Below, in pieces: positions 10,411 to 19,839 of a DNA stretch of 55,038 nucleotides. The position numbers were made by a program, and so were the translations under genes. The notes beneath the pieces were generated by a model. It was not told where the DNA came from, did not search any database, and saw only the letters and a list, made by a program, of their open reading frames with translations. The first letter of the stretch is position 1, and every line of letters begins with the position of its first letter. Source of the DNA: Streptomyces sp. WM6378 (lineage in GTDB: Bacteria > Actinomycetota > Actinomycetes > Streptomycetales > Streptomycetaceae); assembly GCF_001279695.1 (NCBI RefSeq), contig NZ_LGDD01000313.1, positions 1 to 55,038 on the forward strand. Direction: 5' to 3'.

Positions 10411-10430
10411 CAGACAGGGTGGGCTGTCTG
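10411..10430 (-). promoter_or_regulatory. Perfect inverted repeat in the ilvD leader
   Basis: CAGACAG, six bases, CTGTCTG: a 7-bp perfect dyad ending where the ilvD Shine-Dalgarno AAGGAG begins. A TAGGCT -10-like hexamer lies just upstream (10438-10433 on the minus strand). It could be a leader hairpin controlling ribosome access or an operator. Confidence 0.5.
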
Positions 10431-10494
10431 TGAGCCTACGCCGCGGCTCCAAGATTTGGACAGGGTGTCCGGATGACGGGATGCCGGGTTCGCC

Positions 10495-10745
10495 ATTTGG
10501 CCCTGCGGTCCGGGCGGGGGCGGGTCGCGCTGGGGCTCCGCCCCAGACCCCGGGGAGGCCCCACCCCGCCCCTTCCCGAAACCCGCCGGGGGGAGTGATT
10601 CGGCTGCGGACCGTGCGTGGCTGGTCGCGCAGTTCCCCGCGCCCCTGGCAGGGTGCATTCCCAGCCTGTCATGGGGTCCCCCTGGCCGTTGAGGCCTTGG
10701 GGGAGATTGAGGACGAGCGCTCTCAAGGCGCGATACGGGGGTGCA
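10495..10745 (+). repeat. Dispersed intergenic repeat, copy 1
   Basis: The 360-bp interval between ilvD and the TetR gene holds no gene. It contains a composite repeat: GGGGCTCCGCCCC block (about 10534), a CCACCCCGCCCCTTCCC block, then GGCTGGTCGCGCAGTTCCCC with GCGCCCCTGG (about 10619-10651), then CAGCCTGTCATGGGGTCCCC and GAGGCCTTGGGGGAGATTGA ending GACGAGCGC. The same blocks recur in the same order at 18.8, 51.2 (reversed) and 54.9 kb. Confidence 0.8.
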
Positions 10746-10754
10746 GGGGCCGGG

Positions 10755-11387
10755 CTATCCCTCGGTCAGGTATCGCTGCAACGTGGGCCCCACCATCTCC
10801 ACGATCCGCTCCGCCGGCACCGAGGCCAGCGGCTCCACTTCCAGGACGTACCGCATGATCACGATCCCCATCATGTGCGACGCCGCCAGCTCCGCGCGGA
10901 AGCGGGGGTCGGGGACCCGAAGGTCCCCCGCCACCCGCTCCAGCAGGCGGCGCAGGACGAAGCCCCGCAGCACCTTCGCCGCCGCGTCGTGCGTGAGGGC
11001 CGAGCGGATCACGGCGATCAAGGGGGTGCGGGTCGCCGGGTTCTCCCAGATGGCCAGGAAGTGGCGGGCCAGGCGTTCGCCGACGCCGTCGAGGGAGTCG
11101 CCGAGGACCGCGTCCACCGTCAGCGCCGGCTCGAAGTCGACCTCGATGGCCGCCGCGAACACCTCGTCCTTGGTGCCGAAGTAGTGGTGGACCAGCGCCG
11201 CGTCCACCCCCGCCGCCTTGGCGATGCCCCGCATCGATGTCTTGTCGTAACCCCGGTCAGAGAATTCCGTGCGCGCGGCGGCGAGGATGCGTTCGCGGGT
11301 GCCGGGGCCCGCTTCGGCGGCGGCCCGCGGAGGCCGGCCGCGCCGGCGCGGGGTGGCCGGCCCCGTACCGCCCCCGGGGTCCGTCAT
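10755..11387 (-). CDS. TetR-family regulator
   Basis: A 210-residue one-component repressor-type regulator. After a basic Pro/Arg-rich tail (1-25), the TetR DNA-binding domain runs about 28-75, with helix-turn-helix [20 protein letters not shown]; the rest is the ligand/dimer domain of the TetR_C type. Its ATG overlaps the stop codon of the upstream isomerase gene (ATGA), so the two are translationally coupled and probably functionally linked, for example with the regulator answering to the isomerase product. No operator was identified. Confidence 0.9.
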   Translation of the reverse strand: MTDPGGGTGPATPRRRGRPPRAAAEAGPGTRERILAAARTEFSDRGYDKTSMRGIAKAAGVDAALVHHYFGTKDEVFAAAIEVDFEPALTVDAVLGDSLDGVGERLARHFLAIWENPATRTPLIAVIRSALTHDAAAKVLRGFVLRRLLERVAGDLRVPDPRFRAELAASHMMGIVIMRYVLEVEPLASVPAERIVEMVGPTLQRYLTEG

Positions 11388-12205
11388 GCGCGGCGGGCCG
11401 GCGCGGACGCCAGGTGCAGCCGGGTGAAGGCGAGGGCTTCCGCGAGGTCGGCCTCGCGCTCGGCAGCGGACATCGCCCGCCGGGTGTTCACCTCGATGAC
11501 GACGTGCCCGTCGAACCCGGTCAGGGCGAGGCGCTCCAGGAGTTCCGCGCAGGGTTGCGTGCCGCGGCCCGGCACCAGGTGCTCGTCCTTCGCCGAGCCG
11601 CGCCCGTCCGCGAGGTGGACGTGGGCGAGCCGGTCGCCCATCCGGTCGACCATGGCCATCGCGTCCGTGCGGGAGGTCGCGGCGTGCGAGAGGTCGACCG
11701 TGAAGTGCCGGTAGTCGTCCTTCGTCACGTCCCAGTCGGGCGCGTACGCCAGCATCTCGCGGTCCCGGTAGCGCCACGGGTACATGTTCTCTACGGCGAA
11801 TCTGACGTCGGTCTCGTCCGCCATCCGCCAGATGCCGTTCACGAAGTCGCGGGAGTACTGGCGCTGCCAGCGGAAGGGCGGATGGACCACCACCGCCGAC
11901 GCGCCGAGCTTCTCCGCCGCCGCCCGGGCCCGCTGCAGCTTCACCCACGGGTCGGTGGACCAGACCCGCTGCGTGATCAGGAGACACGGCGCGTGGACGG
12001 CCAGGATCGGCACCTGGTGGTAGTCGGAGAGCCGCCGCAGGGCTTCGATGTCCTGGCTCACGGGGTCGGTCCAGACCATGACCTCGACGCCGTCGTAGCC
12101 CAGGCGCGCGGCGATCTCGAAGGCCGTTGCCGTCGACTCCGGATAGACCGAGGCCGTGGACAGGGCGACCTTCGCATCCGGGATGCGCACCACTGGTTCT
12201 GCCAC
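11384..12205 (-). CDS. Sugar-phosphate isomerase/epimerase-like TIM-barrel protein
   Basis: A 273-residue protein of the AP-endonuclease-2/xylose-isomerase-like TIM-barrel family. Typical segments are [11 protein letters not shown] (residues about 35-45), the strand VVVHPPFRW, the metal-site-like [17 protein letters not shown] and the late [10 protein letters not shown] and VIEVN motifs, which carry the expected Glu/Asp/His metal ligands. Such enzymes isomerise sugars or cyclitols, or act on DNA; the exact substrate is not evident. The GTG at 12205 has no Shine-Dalgarno but TACCCT lies 6 nt before it, consistent with a leaderless mRNA. It is the first gene of a two-gene unit with the TetR regulator. 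Confidence 0.85.
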   Translation of the reverse strand: MAEPVVRIPDAKVALSTASVYPESTATAFEIAARLGYDGVEVMVWTDPVSQDIEALRRLSDYHQVPILAVHAPCLLITQRVWSTDPWVKLQRARAAAEKLGASAVVVHPPFRWQRQYSRDFVNGIWRMADETDVRFAVENMYPWRYRDREMLAYAPDWDVTKDDYRHFTVDLSHAATSRTDAMAMVDRMGDRLAHVHLADGRGSAKDEHLVPGRGTQPCAELLERLALTGFDGHVVIEVNTRRAMSAAEREADLAEALAFTRLHLASAPARRA

Positions 12206-12328
12206 GCAGACAGGGTACGGGCCGCCACCGCCGAGGGGGGAGGCGGTCCGGCGAGCCCGACGAACGTCACACTCGCCGGTAACTCCGGGTCCGGCTCTCC
12301 CCCGTGCCCGCCCCGCCCCTTCGCTCCG

Positions 12329-13261
12329 TCAGCCCACCGGCAGGTGGTCGAGATGGCGCAGGATCACGCCCTCGCGCAGCGCCCAGGGACAGACCTCCAG
12401 CTCATCGACCGCGAACAGGTCCATCGCACCCTCGGCGACGAGCGCCCCCGCGAGCAGCTGCGGAGCCCGGCCCTCCGAGACGCCGGGCAGCGTGGTGCGC
12501 TGTTCGGTCGTCATGGCGGCGAGCTTGGGCACCCACTCCTCCAGTGATTTACGACTCAGAGTGCGCTGGACGTAGGCGCCCTCGCTCGACCGTGCGGCCC
12601 CCGCGATCCGCGCAAGCTGCTTGAACGTCTTCGACGTGGCGACCACGTGATCGGGCCGCCCCGAGCGGGTGAACTCCCCTACGGTTTCGGCGATTTGAGC
12701 CCTCACGTGACGGCGAAGGGCCCGTACGTCGGACGGGTCCGGCGGGTCGCCCGGCAGCCAGCCCGCGGTCAGCCGCCCGGCTCCCAGCGGCAGCGAGACC
12801 GCCGCGTCCGGCTCCTCGTCGATGCCGTACGCGACTTCCAGGGAGCCGCCGCCGATGTCGAGCAGGAGCAGCTTCCCGGCCGACCAGCCGTACCAGCGGC
12901 GCGCCGCGAGAAAGGTGAGGCGGGCCTCCTCCTCACCGGAGAGCACCACCAGATCGACCCCGGTCTCGGCGCGGACCCGGGCGATCACTTCGTCCACGTT
13001 GCTGGCCTCGCGCACCGCGGACGTCGCGAAGGGGAGCAGTTCCTGGACACCCTTGTCCTCGGCCGACAGCAGCGCGCCACTGATCGTGGCGACGAGGCGG
13101 TCTATGCCTTCCGGTCCGATCGCACCGTCCTCGTCGAGGAGTTCGGCGAGCCGCAGCTCGGCCTTGTGCGAGTGCGCGGGCAGCGGCGCGGCACCGGCGT
13201 GCGCGTCCACCACCAGCAGATGAACCGTGTTCGACCCCACATCGAGGACTCCGAGTCTCAT
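12329..13261 (-). CDS. Ppx/GppA family exopolyphosphatase/pppGpp phosphatase
   Basis: A 310-residue member of the ASKHA-fold Ppx/GppA family, which removes terminal phosphates from polyphosphate or converts pppGpp to ppGpp. The phosphate-1 motif [14 protein letters not shown] is at residues 5-18, and the phosphate-2 motif [15 protein letters not shown] lies near the middle. The protein lacks the C-terminal HD domain of E. coli Ppx and matches the short actinobacterial form. The ATG at 13261 is preferred: an upstream in-frame start would overlap the divergent gene. No Shine-Dalgarno is seen; TAGCGT lies 7 nt before the ATG. Confidence 0.9.
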   Translation of the reverse strand: MRLGVLDVGSNTVHLLVVDAHAGAAPLPAHSHKAELRLAELLDEDGAIGPEGIDRLVATISGALLSAEDKGVQELLPFATSAVREASNVDEVIARVRAETGVDLVVLSGEEEARLTFLAARRWYGWSAGKLLLLDIGGGSLEVAYGIDEEPDAAVSLPLGAGRLTAGWLPGDPPDPSDVRALRRHVRAQIAETVGEFTRSGRPDHVVATSKTFKQLARIAGAARSSEGAYVQRTLSRKSLEEWVPKLAAMTTEQRTTLPGVSEGRAPQLLAGALVAEGAMDLFAVDELEVCPWALREGVILRHLDHLPVG

Positions 13262-13313
13262 GGACTGAACGCTACTGCGCGTCCGGACATGGCCTCGGAC
13301 ATACGCTTGAGGT

Positions 13314-14129
13314 GTGCCAAAGACGAAAAAGGCGAAGCCGGGCAAAGCCAAGGCCCCGAAGAACCCCGCGAACAAGACTCAGGACGAGCAGGGGATCGAC
13401 TTCCCGCGCGCCTGGGTCGAGTTCCCCGACCCCGCCGACGACGAGCAGGTCTTCCGCTGTGACCTGACCTGGCTCACCTCGCGGTGGACCTGCATCTTCG
13501 GCAGCGGCTGCCAGGGCATCGAGGCGGGCCGGGCCGACGACGGCTGCTGCACGCTCGGCGCCCACTTCTCCGACAAGGACGACGAGAAGCGGGTGGCCGG
13601 GCACGTGGCGCGGCTCACCCCGGAGCTGTGGCAGTTCCACGACGTAGGCACCGAGTCGGGCTGGATCCAGACCGACGAGGACGGCGACCGCCAGACCCGC
13701 CGCTGGAACGGCTCGTGCATCTTCCAGAACCGGCCGGGCTTCGCGGGCGGCGCCGGCTGCTCGCTGCACATCCTGGCCCTGAAGGAGGGCAAGGAGCCGC
13801 TTGAGACCAAGCCGGACGTCTGCTGGCAGCTGCCGGTGCGCCGGACGTACGACTGGATCGAGCGGCCGGACGACACCAAGGTGCTGCAGATCTCGATCGG
13901 CGAGTACGACCGCCGCGGCTGGGGCCCCGGCGGCCACGACCTGCACTGGTGGTGCACCTCGGCGACCTCCGCGCACGGCGCGGGCGAGCCGGTGTACGTG
14001 ACGTACAAGCCGGAGCTGACCGAGCTGATGGGCAAGGAGGCGTACGCCGTCCTCGTCGAGCAGTGCGAGGCGCGGCTCGCCTCGCAGCTCCCCCTGGTCG
14101 CCCCGCACCCGGCCGATCCGAAGCGGTAA
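13314..14129 (+). CDS. Cys-rich conserved protein, probable metal binder
   Basis: A 271-residue protein with a Lys/Pro/Ala-rich N-terminal tail (1-25). It carries cysteines at about 49, 60, 66, 78 and 79, then in [25 protein letters not shown] and WWCTS. This spacing is like proteins annotated with YkgJ-type cysteine clusters or DUF3109 and suggests an Fe-S or zinc site; the function is not known. It is divergent from the phosphatase gene (52-bp gap) and convergent with the sigma-like gene. The GTG start has no spaced Shine-Dalgarno, but TACGCT stands 6 nt upstream. Confidence 0.75.
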   Translation: MPKTKKAKPGKAKAPKNPANKTQDEQGIDFPRAWVEFPDPADDEQVFRCDLTWLTSRWTCIFGSGCQGIEAGRADDGCCTLGAHFSDKDDEKRVAGHVARLTPELWQFHDVGTESGWIQTDEDGDRQTRRWNGSCIFQNRPGFAGGAGCSLHILALKEGKEPLETKPDVCWQLPVRRTYDWIERPDDTKVLQISIGEYDRRGWGPGGHDLHWWCTSATSAHGAGEPVYVTYKPELTELMGKEAYAVLVEQCEARLASQLPLVAPHPADPKR

Positions 14130-14153
14130 CTCCCTTACCCCGTACGGCAGTTG

Positions 14154-15818
14154 CTAGCTGCTCGGGGGCGGTGACGGCGGGGTCCCCGTGGGTGTGGGCG
14201 CCGCCGTCGGGGTGGGGCTCTGGCTCGGCGGCGTCGGGGTGGGCGTGGGCGTCGGGCTGCTCGGGCTCTGCGTGGGCGGCGTCGAGGCGGGCGCACTGGA
14301 TCCGCCCGGGCCGGGGTGGCCCGTGGTGCCGGGGTCGGGGGAGGACGGCGTCGCGATGGGCGTGCCGTCGCCCGCGATGCGCACCGCCGCGCCCGACGGC
14401 GCCACCTCGACCCGTGCCGACCACGCGTGGTGCGGCTCCTGGGCGTGGTCGACCCGGATGTACACGGTGACGCTCTGCCCCGGCGCGAGCCTGCCCGCAC
14501 TCTGGCTGAAGGTGAGCCAGTGGGCGCGGCTGCGCAGCGACCAGTCGACGGGTGCGCCGCCGGTCGAGGTGAGCGTGAGCACGGTCGTGTCGCCGGCCGA
14601 ACTCGCCGCGACCCCGAGCCGGGCGGGGCCCGCCGGGGCGGTCGTGGGGCTGATGACCTCGACGGACACGTCGGGGGCGCGGCTGCCCGCGGTGAACCGG
14701 GTGTCGGGCTCGCTGCGGGCGTTGCCCGCGTTCTCGTAGCGGTCGTACGGATGCCCGCTCAGTCCGCCCGGGCTGTCGGCCTCACTGGCGGTGACCTTGG
14801 CGCCGCCCTCCGGCTCGCCGGTCGCGGGGGCGCCGCGGTAGGCGGCCCAGAGCGCGAAGACGGGGGCCGCGACGACGGTCGCGACGACGGTGGTGGTCAC
14901 GGCCCTGGCCCGCAGCCGGTCGCGCCGGGCGGCCCGGTCCTTCGGGTCCATCGGGAACCCGGCGCGGTCGAAGCGCGGTGCCCCGCCGCGCGCCCTCGGC
15001 ACGTGCAGCATCGCGGCCTGGGCCGCGGCCCGCGGCGCCTCGGCCAGCGGCAGCGCGGCCGGGGTGACGGTCGCCCCGGGCCAGGGTCCGGACGCTCCCG
15101 TGCGCTCGGCGGCGCGGCGGCAGCGGGGGCAGTCGTCGACGTGCCTGACCAGTTCGCGGCGCAGCGCCGCCGAGAGCAACACCTGGTGGTCGCCGGTGAG
15201 TTGGGCGACCGTGGGGCAGCCGCCCATCTCGACGACGGCGAGCGCCGCGCGGGTCCGCTCGACCTCGCAGGCGCCCGCGGCGAGCAGTTCGCGCGCGGCC
15301 GGGTAGTTCATGCCGAGCACCGAGGCGACCTCGCGGGCGCCGAGCTGGTGGCGGACCGCGAGTTCGAGGGCCTCGCGCTGTTCGGGGGTGGTGCCGGCGG
15401 CCTCGGGCCAGGCGAGCAGGGCGAGTTCGCGACGGCGCCGCTCCTGCTCCTCCTCGGACACCGCTACGGCGGGGGCCTCTTCGGCGGCGCGTCCGGTGTG
15501 GGCGCCCTGCCGGTTCCTCTTGCGCTCGGCCAGCTTGCGCAGACAGGCCCAGCGGGCGAGCGCGTACAGCCACGCCTTGCGTTCGGCCTCGGCCGAGGGG
15601 CAGCGCGCGTACTGGCGCTCGGAGACGGCGAGTACGTCGCCGAGGGCGGCGGTCGCCTCGTCGTGGTCGCACAGGACGGACAGGCAGTACGTGAACAGGC
15701 CGTCCAGGTAGGCCTCGTAACGCGCGGGCGGGCGCTGGGCCAACGTACGGGGCGCACGGCTCTGCGCCCGGTGTGCGCCGGTGTTGTGCGCTGGTTGATC
15801 CGGTCTGCTGCTCGTCAC
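14154..15818 (-). CDS. Membrane-anchored sigma-like protein with zinc motif and BACON domain
   Basis: A 554-residue multidomain protein. Residues about 33-100 resemble sigma region 2 of ECF factors (DGLFTYCLSVLCDHDEA, then AWLYALARWACLRKL). Residues 145-195 resemble region 4 (TPEQREALELAVRHQLGARE with a helix-turn-helix). Residues 226-233 have an H-x3-C-x2-C zinc motif as in anti-sigma factors. A membrane helix lies at 307-326. Outside, residues about 385-480 form a BACON-type beta-sandwich, and the last 70 residues are a Pro/Ser/Thr stalk. Sensor, anti-sigma-like and sigma-like parts thus sit in one chain. Whether it still binds RNA polymerase is unknown. GTG start, TACGGT 7 nt upstream, no Shine-Dalgarno. 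Confidence 0.85.
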   Translation of the reverse strand: MTSSRPDQPAHNTGAHRAQSRAPRTLAQRPPARYEAYLDGLFTYCLSVLCDHDEATAALGDVLAVSERQYARCPSAEAERKAWLYALARWACLRKLAERKRNRQGAHTGRAAEEAPAVAVSEEEQERRRRELALLAWPEAAGTTPEQREALELAVRHQLGAREVASVLGMNYPAARELLAAGACEVERTRAALAVVEMGGCPTVAQLTGDHQVLLSAALRRELVRHVDDCPRCRRAAERTGASGPWPGATVTPAALPLAEAPRAAAQAAMLHVPRARGGAPRFDRAGFPMDPKDRAARRDRLRARAVTTTVVATVVAAPVFALWAAYRGAPATGEPEGGAKVTASEADSPGGLSGHPYDRYENAGNARSEPDTRFTAGSRAPDVSVEVISPTTAPAGPARLGVAASSAGDTTVLTLTSTGGAPVDWSLRSRAHWLTFSQSAGRLAPGQSVTVYIRVDHAQEPHHAWSARVEVAPSGAAVRIAGDGTPIATPSSPDPGTTGHPGPGGSSAPASTPPTQSPSSPTPTPTPTPPSQSPTPTAAPTPTGTPPSPPPSS

Positions 15819-15919
15819 GCGAGCGACCGTAGGCGGAGCATCACGGCTTCTTCGTACCGGTTGAGCACATTTAATCCTTACGGGTGAACGTATCCCTCAA
15901 AAGGGGACAGGAATCGGGA

Positions 15920-15939
15920 ATTCCATGGCATTCCATGGC
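15920..15939 (+). repeat. 10-bp tandem repeat upstream of radA
   Basis: ATTCCATGGC occurs twice in direct tandem. It lies in the 293-bp interval between the sigma-like gene and radA, which otherwise shows only a moderately AT-rich patch (about 15865-15905) and no gene. Confidence 0.6.
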
Positions 15940-16111
15940 AGACCAGCTACGCACTGTGCAAACGGACGCAACCAATCAGGGCGACGCGCGCCCGGCCGCG
16001 TCCACCCGAACGGCGGGGCGCGGAAAACCGGCCTGTGCCCAGGGGCCAGGCCCAGGGGCCCGCTTCCCCAGCCCGTGCGGGATTGTCAGTGGCCCCCTAT
16101 ACGGTGACGCC

Positions 16112-17509
16112 ATGGCTGCCCGTACTAAATCCGCGAAGGACCGGCCGTCCTACCGCTGCACCGAATGCGGCTGGACGACCGCCAAGTGGCTCGGCCGTTG
16201 CCCCGAGTGCCAGGCCTGGGGGACGGTCGAGGAGTACGGCGCGCCCGCGGTGCGCACCACGGCCGCGGGCCGGGTCTCCACGGCCGCGCTGCCCATCGGG
16301 CAGGTGGACGGCCGCCAGGCGACCGCCCGCACCACCGGGGTGGACGAGCTCGACCGGGTGCTCGGCGGCGGTCTCGTGCCGGGCGCGGTGGTGCTGCTCG
16401 CGGGCGAGCCCGGCGTCGGCAAGTCCACGCTGCTCCTGGACGTCGCGGCCAAGGCGGCCACCGACGACCACCGCACGCTCTACATCACGGGCGAGGAGTC
16501 GGCGAGCCAGGTCCGGCTGCGCGCCGACCGCATCAAGGCGCTCAACGACCATCTGTACCTGGCGGCCGAGACCGACCTGTCCGCCGTCCTCGGCCACCTC
16601 GACGCGGTGAAGCCGTCCCTGCTCGTCCTCGACTCCGTACAGACCGTCGCGTCCCCCGAGATCGACGGCGCCCCCGGCGGCATGGCCCAGGTCCGCGAGG
16701 TCGCGGGCGCGCTGATCCGCGCCTCCAAGGAGCGCGGCATGTCCACGCTCCTGGTCGGCCACGTCACCAAGGACGGCGCGATCGCCGGCCCCCGCCTCCT
16801 GGAGCACCTGGTGGACGTGGTGCTCTCCTTCGAGGGCGACCGGCACGCGCGCCTGCGTCTCGTACGGGGCGTCAAGAACCGCTACGGGGCGACGGACGAG
16901 GTCGGCTGCTTCGAGCTGCACGACGAGGGCATCACCGGACTCGCCGACCCCAGCGGCCTGTTCCTCACCCGGCGCGACGTGGCGGTGCCCGGCACCTGTC
17001 TGACGGTCACCCTGGAGGGCCGCCGGCCCCTGGTGGCCGAGGTCCAGGCGCTCACCGTCGACTCGCAGATCCCCTCCCCGCGCCGCACCACCTCGGGCCT
17101 TGAGACCTCCCGCGTCTCGATGATGCTCGCGGTGCTCGAACAGCGGGGCCGGATCACCGCGCTCGGCAAGCGCGACATCTACAGCGCGACGGTGGGCGGG
17201 GTGAAGCTCTCCGAGCCCGCGGCCGATCTGGCGATCGCGCTGGCCCTCGCCTCGGCCGCCAGCGACACTCCGCTGCCCAAGAACCTGGTCGCGATCGGCG
17301 AGGTGGGCCTCGCGGGCGAGGTCAGACGGGTCACGGGCGTGCAGCGCAGACTGGCCGAGGCCCACCGCCTGGGCTTCACCCACGCCCTTGTGCCGACCGA
17401 CCCGGGCAAGGTCCCGGCCGGTATGAAGGTCACGGAAGTCGCCGACATGGGTGACGCGCTGCGGGTGCTCCCGCGCGGGCGTCGCGCACAGGCCCCACGG
17501 GAGGAGTAG
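16112..17509 (+). CDS. radA: DNA repair ATPase RadA (Sms)
   Basis: A 465-residue RecA-like helicase/branch-migration protein for recombinational repair. The N-terminal zinc finger has CTEC (16-19) and CPEC (30-33). Walker A GEPGVGKST lies at 98-106, the RadA-specific KNRYG motif at 255-259, and the last 150 residues form the Lon-protease-like domain. Length and layout are canonical. The ATG at 16112 has TACGGT 6 nt upstream and no Shine-Dalgarno, so a leaderless mRNA is likely. An open frame continues upstream but codes for nothing family-like. disA follows after 90 bp, a conserved pairing; in other bacteria RadA is reported to affect DisA activity. Confidence 0.96.
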   Translation: MAARTKSAKDRPSYRCTECGWTTAKWLGRCPECQAWGTVEEYGAPAVRTTAAGRVSTAALPIGQVDGRQATARTTGVDELDRVLGGGLVPGAVVLLAGEPGVGKSTLLLDVAAKAATDDHRTLYITGEESASQVRLRADRIKALNDHLYLAAETDLSAVLGHLDAVKPSLLVLDSVQTVASPEIDGAPGGMAQVREVAGALIRASKERGMSTLLVGHVTKDGAIAGPRLLEHLVDVVLSFEGDRHARLRLVRGVKNRYGATDEVGCFELHDEGITGLADPSGLFLTRRDVAVPGTCLTVTLEGRRPLVAEVQALTVDSQIPSPRRTTSGLETSRVSMMLAVLEQRGRITALGKRDIYSATVGGVKLSEPAADLAIALALASAASDTPLPKNLVAIGEVGLAGEVRRVTGVQRRLAEAHRLGFTHALVPTDPGKVPAGMKVTEVADMGDALRVLPRGRRAQAPREE

Positions 17510-17548
17510 CCGCGCCGGTAGACTTTGCCCTGGTCTCGCCCGTCCGTA

Positions 17549-17570
17549 CGAGCAGTACGCGAGCAGTACG
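17549..17570 (+). repeat. 11-bp tandem repeat in the radA-disA gap
   Basis: CGAGCAGTACG occurs twice in direct tandem between radA and disA. TAGACT at about 17519 could be the -10 of a separate disA promoter, but no -35 is evident. Confidence 0.5.
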
Positions 17571-17599
17571 CGCCGTATGAGCAACACCGGAGGAGTGCA

Positions 17600-18724
17600 G
17601 TGGCAGCCAACGACCGGGCATCAGCACCCGGAAAGTCCGGCACAGGCTCCGGTAACGAAGCACTGATGCGTGCCGCGCTGAGCGCCGTCGCGCCCGGCAC
17701 CGCGCTCCGCGACGGCCTGGAGCGCATCCTGCGCGGCAACACGGGCGGTCTGATCGTGCTCGGCCTCGACAAGACCGTCGACTCGATGTGCACGGGCGGC
17801 TTCGTCCTGGACGTCGAGTTCGCCGCGACGCGGCTTCGCGAGCTGTGCAAGCTCGACGGCGCGCTGGTCCTCGACAAGGACATCACCAAGATCCACCGGG
17901 CCGGTGTGCAGCTCGTGCCGGACGCGGGGATCCCCACCGAGGAGACCGGCACCCGCCACCGCACGGCGGACCGCGTCTCGAAGCAGTGCAACTTCCCGGT
18001 CGTCTCGGTCTCGCAGTCCATGCGCCTGATCGCGCTGTACGTGAACGGGGAGCGCCGGGTCCTGGAGGAGTCGGCGGCGATCCTGTCCCGCGCGAACCAG
18101 GCGCTGGCGACCCTTGAGCGGTACAAGCTCCGCCTGGACGAGGTGGCCGGCACCCTCTCCGCCCTGGAGATCGAGGACCTGGTGACGGTCCGGGACGTGA
18201 CGGCGGTGGCCCAGCGCCTGGAGATGGTGCGCCGCATCGCGACGGAGATCGCCGAGTACGTGGTGGAGCTGGGCACGGACGGCCGGCTGCTGTCCCTGCA
18301 ACTGGACGAGCTGATCGCGGGCGTCGAGCCCGAGCGGGAGCTGGTCGTACGGGACTACGTGCCCGAGCCCACCGCCAAGCGCTCCCGCACGGTCGACGAG
18401 GCGCTGCGCGAGCTCAACGACCTCACGCATGCGGAGCTGCTCGAACTGCCCATAGTGGCAAGGGCGTTGGGCTACAGCGGCTCCCCCGAGACGCTGGACT
18501 CGGCGGTGTCCCCGCGGGGCTATCGCCTCTTGGCGAAGGTGCCGCGCCTGCCGGGCGCGATCATCGAGCGCCTCGTCGAACACTTCGGCGGCCTGCAGAA
18601 ACTGCTGGCCGCCTCGGTGGACGACCTCCAGACGGTCGACGGCGTCGGCGAGGCGCGGGCCCGGAGCGTGCGCGAGGGGCTGTCGCGGCTGGCGGAGAGT
18701 TCGATCCTGGAGCGGTACGTGTAG
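17600..18724 (+). CDS. disA: DNA integrity scanning protein, diadenylate cyclase DisA
   Basis: Makes c-di-AMP from two ATP and scans DNA for branched structures. The 374-residue protein shows the DAC motifs DGA (86-88) and GTRHRT (117-122), a helical linker, and a C-terminal helix-hairpin-helix DNA-binding domain (last 80 residues, with LPGAIIERLVEHFGG and VDGVGEARA). The GTG at 17600 has GGAGGA 5 nt upstream and gives an N terminus typical of actinobacterial DisA. It forms a unit with radA. As the DAC-domain protein in the window, it probably supplies c-di-AMP, which in Streptomyces affects development and ion balance. Confidence 0.97.
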   Translation: MAANDRASAPGKSGTGSGNEALMRAALSAVAPGTALRDGLERILRGNTGGLIVLGLDKTVDSMCTGGFVLDVEFAATRLRELCKLDGALVLDKDITKIHRAGVQLVPDAGIPTEETGTRHRTADRVSKQCNFPVVSVSQSMRLIALYVNGERRVLEESAAILSRANQALATLERYKLRLDEVAGTLSALEIEDLVTVRDVTAVAQRLEMVRRIATEIAEYVVELGTDGRLLSLQLDELIAGVEPERELVVRDYVPEPTAKRSRTVDEALRELNDLTHAELLELPIVARALGYSGSPETLDSAVSPRGYRLLAKVPRLPGAIIERLVEHFGGLQKLLAASVDDLQTVDGVGEARARSVREGLSRLAESSILERYV

Positions 18725-18738
18725 TTGGGGCGAGGGAG

Positions 18739-19014
18739 CAGGGTTTTCCCACCCGCCCACCCGCCCACCCGTACGCGCAGGGTTGCCAGGCCCGGCCCCT
18801 CCCGGGGGCTCCGCCCCCGGACCCCCGCTCCTCAAACGCCGGAGAGGCTACCCGTACGGACGGTTTTCGTCTGCGGGTCGTTCGTGGCTGGTCGCGCAGT
18901 TCCCCGCGCCCCTAGCCGCATCGATCCTGGCAGGGTCGAGCATCTTCAGCCCGTCCGGCGATTGAGGACGAGCGCCCTTCAGGCGCGAACGGGGTCTGGG
19001 GCGGAGCCCCGGTG
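18739..19014 (+). repeat. Dispersed intergenic repeat, copy 2
   Basis: This 290-bp interval has no gene. It begins with TTTTCCCACCCGCCC (a block shared with about 4534), then GGGGGCTCCGCCCCC, CTCAAACGCCGGAGAGGCT, then GTGGCTGGTCGCGCAGTTCC with CCGCGCCCCT (about 18885-18912), then CAGCCCGTCCGGCGATTGAG with GACGAGCGC, and finally GGGGTCTGGGGCGGAGCCCC. Order and orientation match the 10.5-kb copy. Confidence 0.8.
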
Positions 19015-19839
19015 TTAGTCCTGGGCCAGGGCGAATGATGCTCTTGCCACTGGGAGGCCCGGGAAGTGGGCCTCTACCAGGTACGTGCCGGGGCTCACCA
19101 CCCCCGCCCCCGGCGTCGCACACCCCGGCGCGGACTGCGTGCGGTTCCACTCCACTGTGTGGGTGATCGCGGAGCTGCCCGGCACCTGGAAGAAGACGTC
19201 CGCGTCACCCGACGGGCAGTCCTCCGTGGACCACACCCGGTCGTTCCCGGTGGACGTCACCGTCACCACCGCCCCCTTCGGCCCCAGGTCCGCCTTGCAC
19301 GTGGAGGCCGAGTTGTTCTTGACGACGACTTCGAGGCGCGGCTTCTCCCCCGGCGCGAACGACGTCTTGGTGCTGCGCAGGATCAGGGTCAGCGAGCCCG
19401 GCGCGCAGGTCGGCAGGCCGGAGTCGGCCGGGACCTGACGGCCCGTGTCGCCACTGCCGACCGAACTCCCGCCGCCGGAGCCGGAGTTGGAGCCGCCTGA
19501 GCCGCCCGAGCCCGTACTCGTACCACCAGAGCTGGAGTTGGAGCCGCCCGAACCTCCGGAACCGGACGAGCCGCCCGAGCCGCCCGAGCCGCTGGACTCG
19601 TCGCGGCCACCCGGTGCCGTGCTGATCGCGGGGCCGGAGCCCGAAGGGCCCGGCGTGATCGACTGCGTGGGGTCCGGGCCCTTGTTGTTGCCGGCGCTCT
19701 TGTTCCCCTTGCCGCCACCGGAAGTGACGACCCATAGGACGAGGAGCGAGAGCAGCGCGATCAAGGACAGCGCGACTGCCCTCCGTCGCCAATAGATGGA
19801 GGAGGGAAGCGGCCCGACCGGATTGCGCAGAGATCCCAC
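19015..19839 (-). CDS. Membrane-anchored protein with Gly/Ser linker and beta-sandwich domain
   Basis: A protein of about 274 residues of unknown function. From the GTG at 19839 it has a short basic cytoplasmic tail, one membrane helix (about 21-41), a Gly/Ser-rich linker of some 80 residues built from GGSGGS-like repeats, and a C-terminal extracellular domain of about 125 residues. The domain holds four cysteines (CAPGSL, STCKAD, EDCPSG, GCATPG) and ends with an Ig-like PGTYLVEAHF strand. The start is uncertain: TAAGGT lies 7 nt before 19839, while ATGs at 19914-19917 would add 26 residues that look non-native. It is divergent from the PAP2 gene. Confidence 0.7.
   Translation of the reverse strand: MGSLRNPVGPLPSSIYWRRRAVALSLIALLSLLVLWVVTSGGGKGNKSAGNNKGPDPTQSITPGPSGSGPAISTAPGGRDESSGSGGSGGSSGSGGSGGSNSSSGGTSTGSGGSGGSNSGSGGGSSVGSGDTGRQVPADSGLPTCAPGSLTLILRSTKTSFAPGEKPRLEVVVKNNSASTCKADLGPKGAVVTVTSTGNDRVWSTEDCPSGDADVFFQVPGSSAITHTVEWNRTQSAPGCATPGAGVVSPGTYLVEAHFPGLPVARASFALAQD

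Noticed and set aside
15884..16111. In-frame upstream extension of radA (76 codons)
   Set aside because: No homology to RadA N termini, which begin just before the zinc finger; the promoter-like TACGGT lies inside it.
19440..19610. Regular short repeats that could suggest a CRISPR-like or tandem array
   Set aside because: They are codons of the Gly/Ser-rich linker of the membrane-anchored protein.
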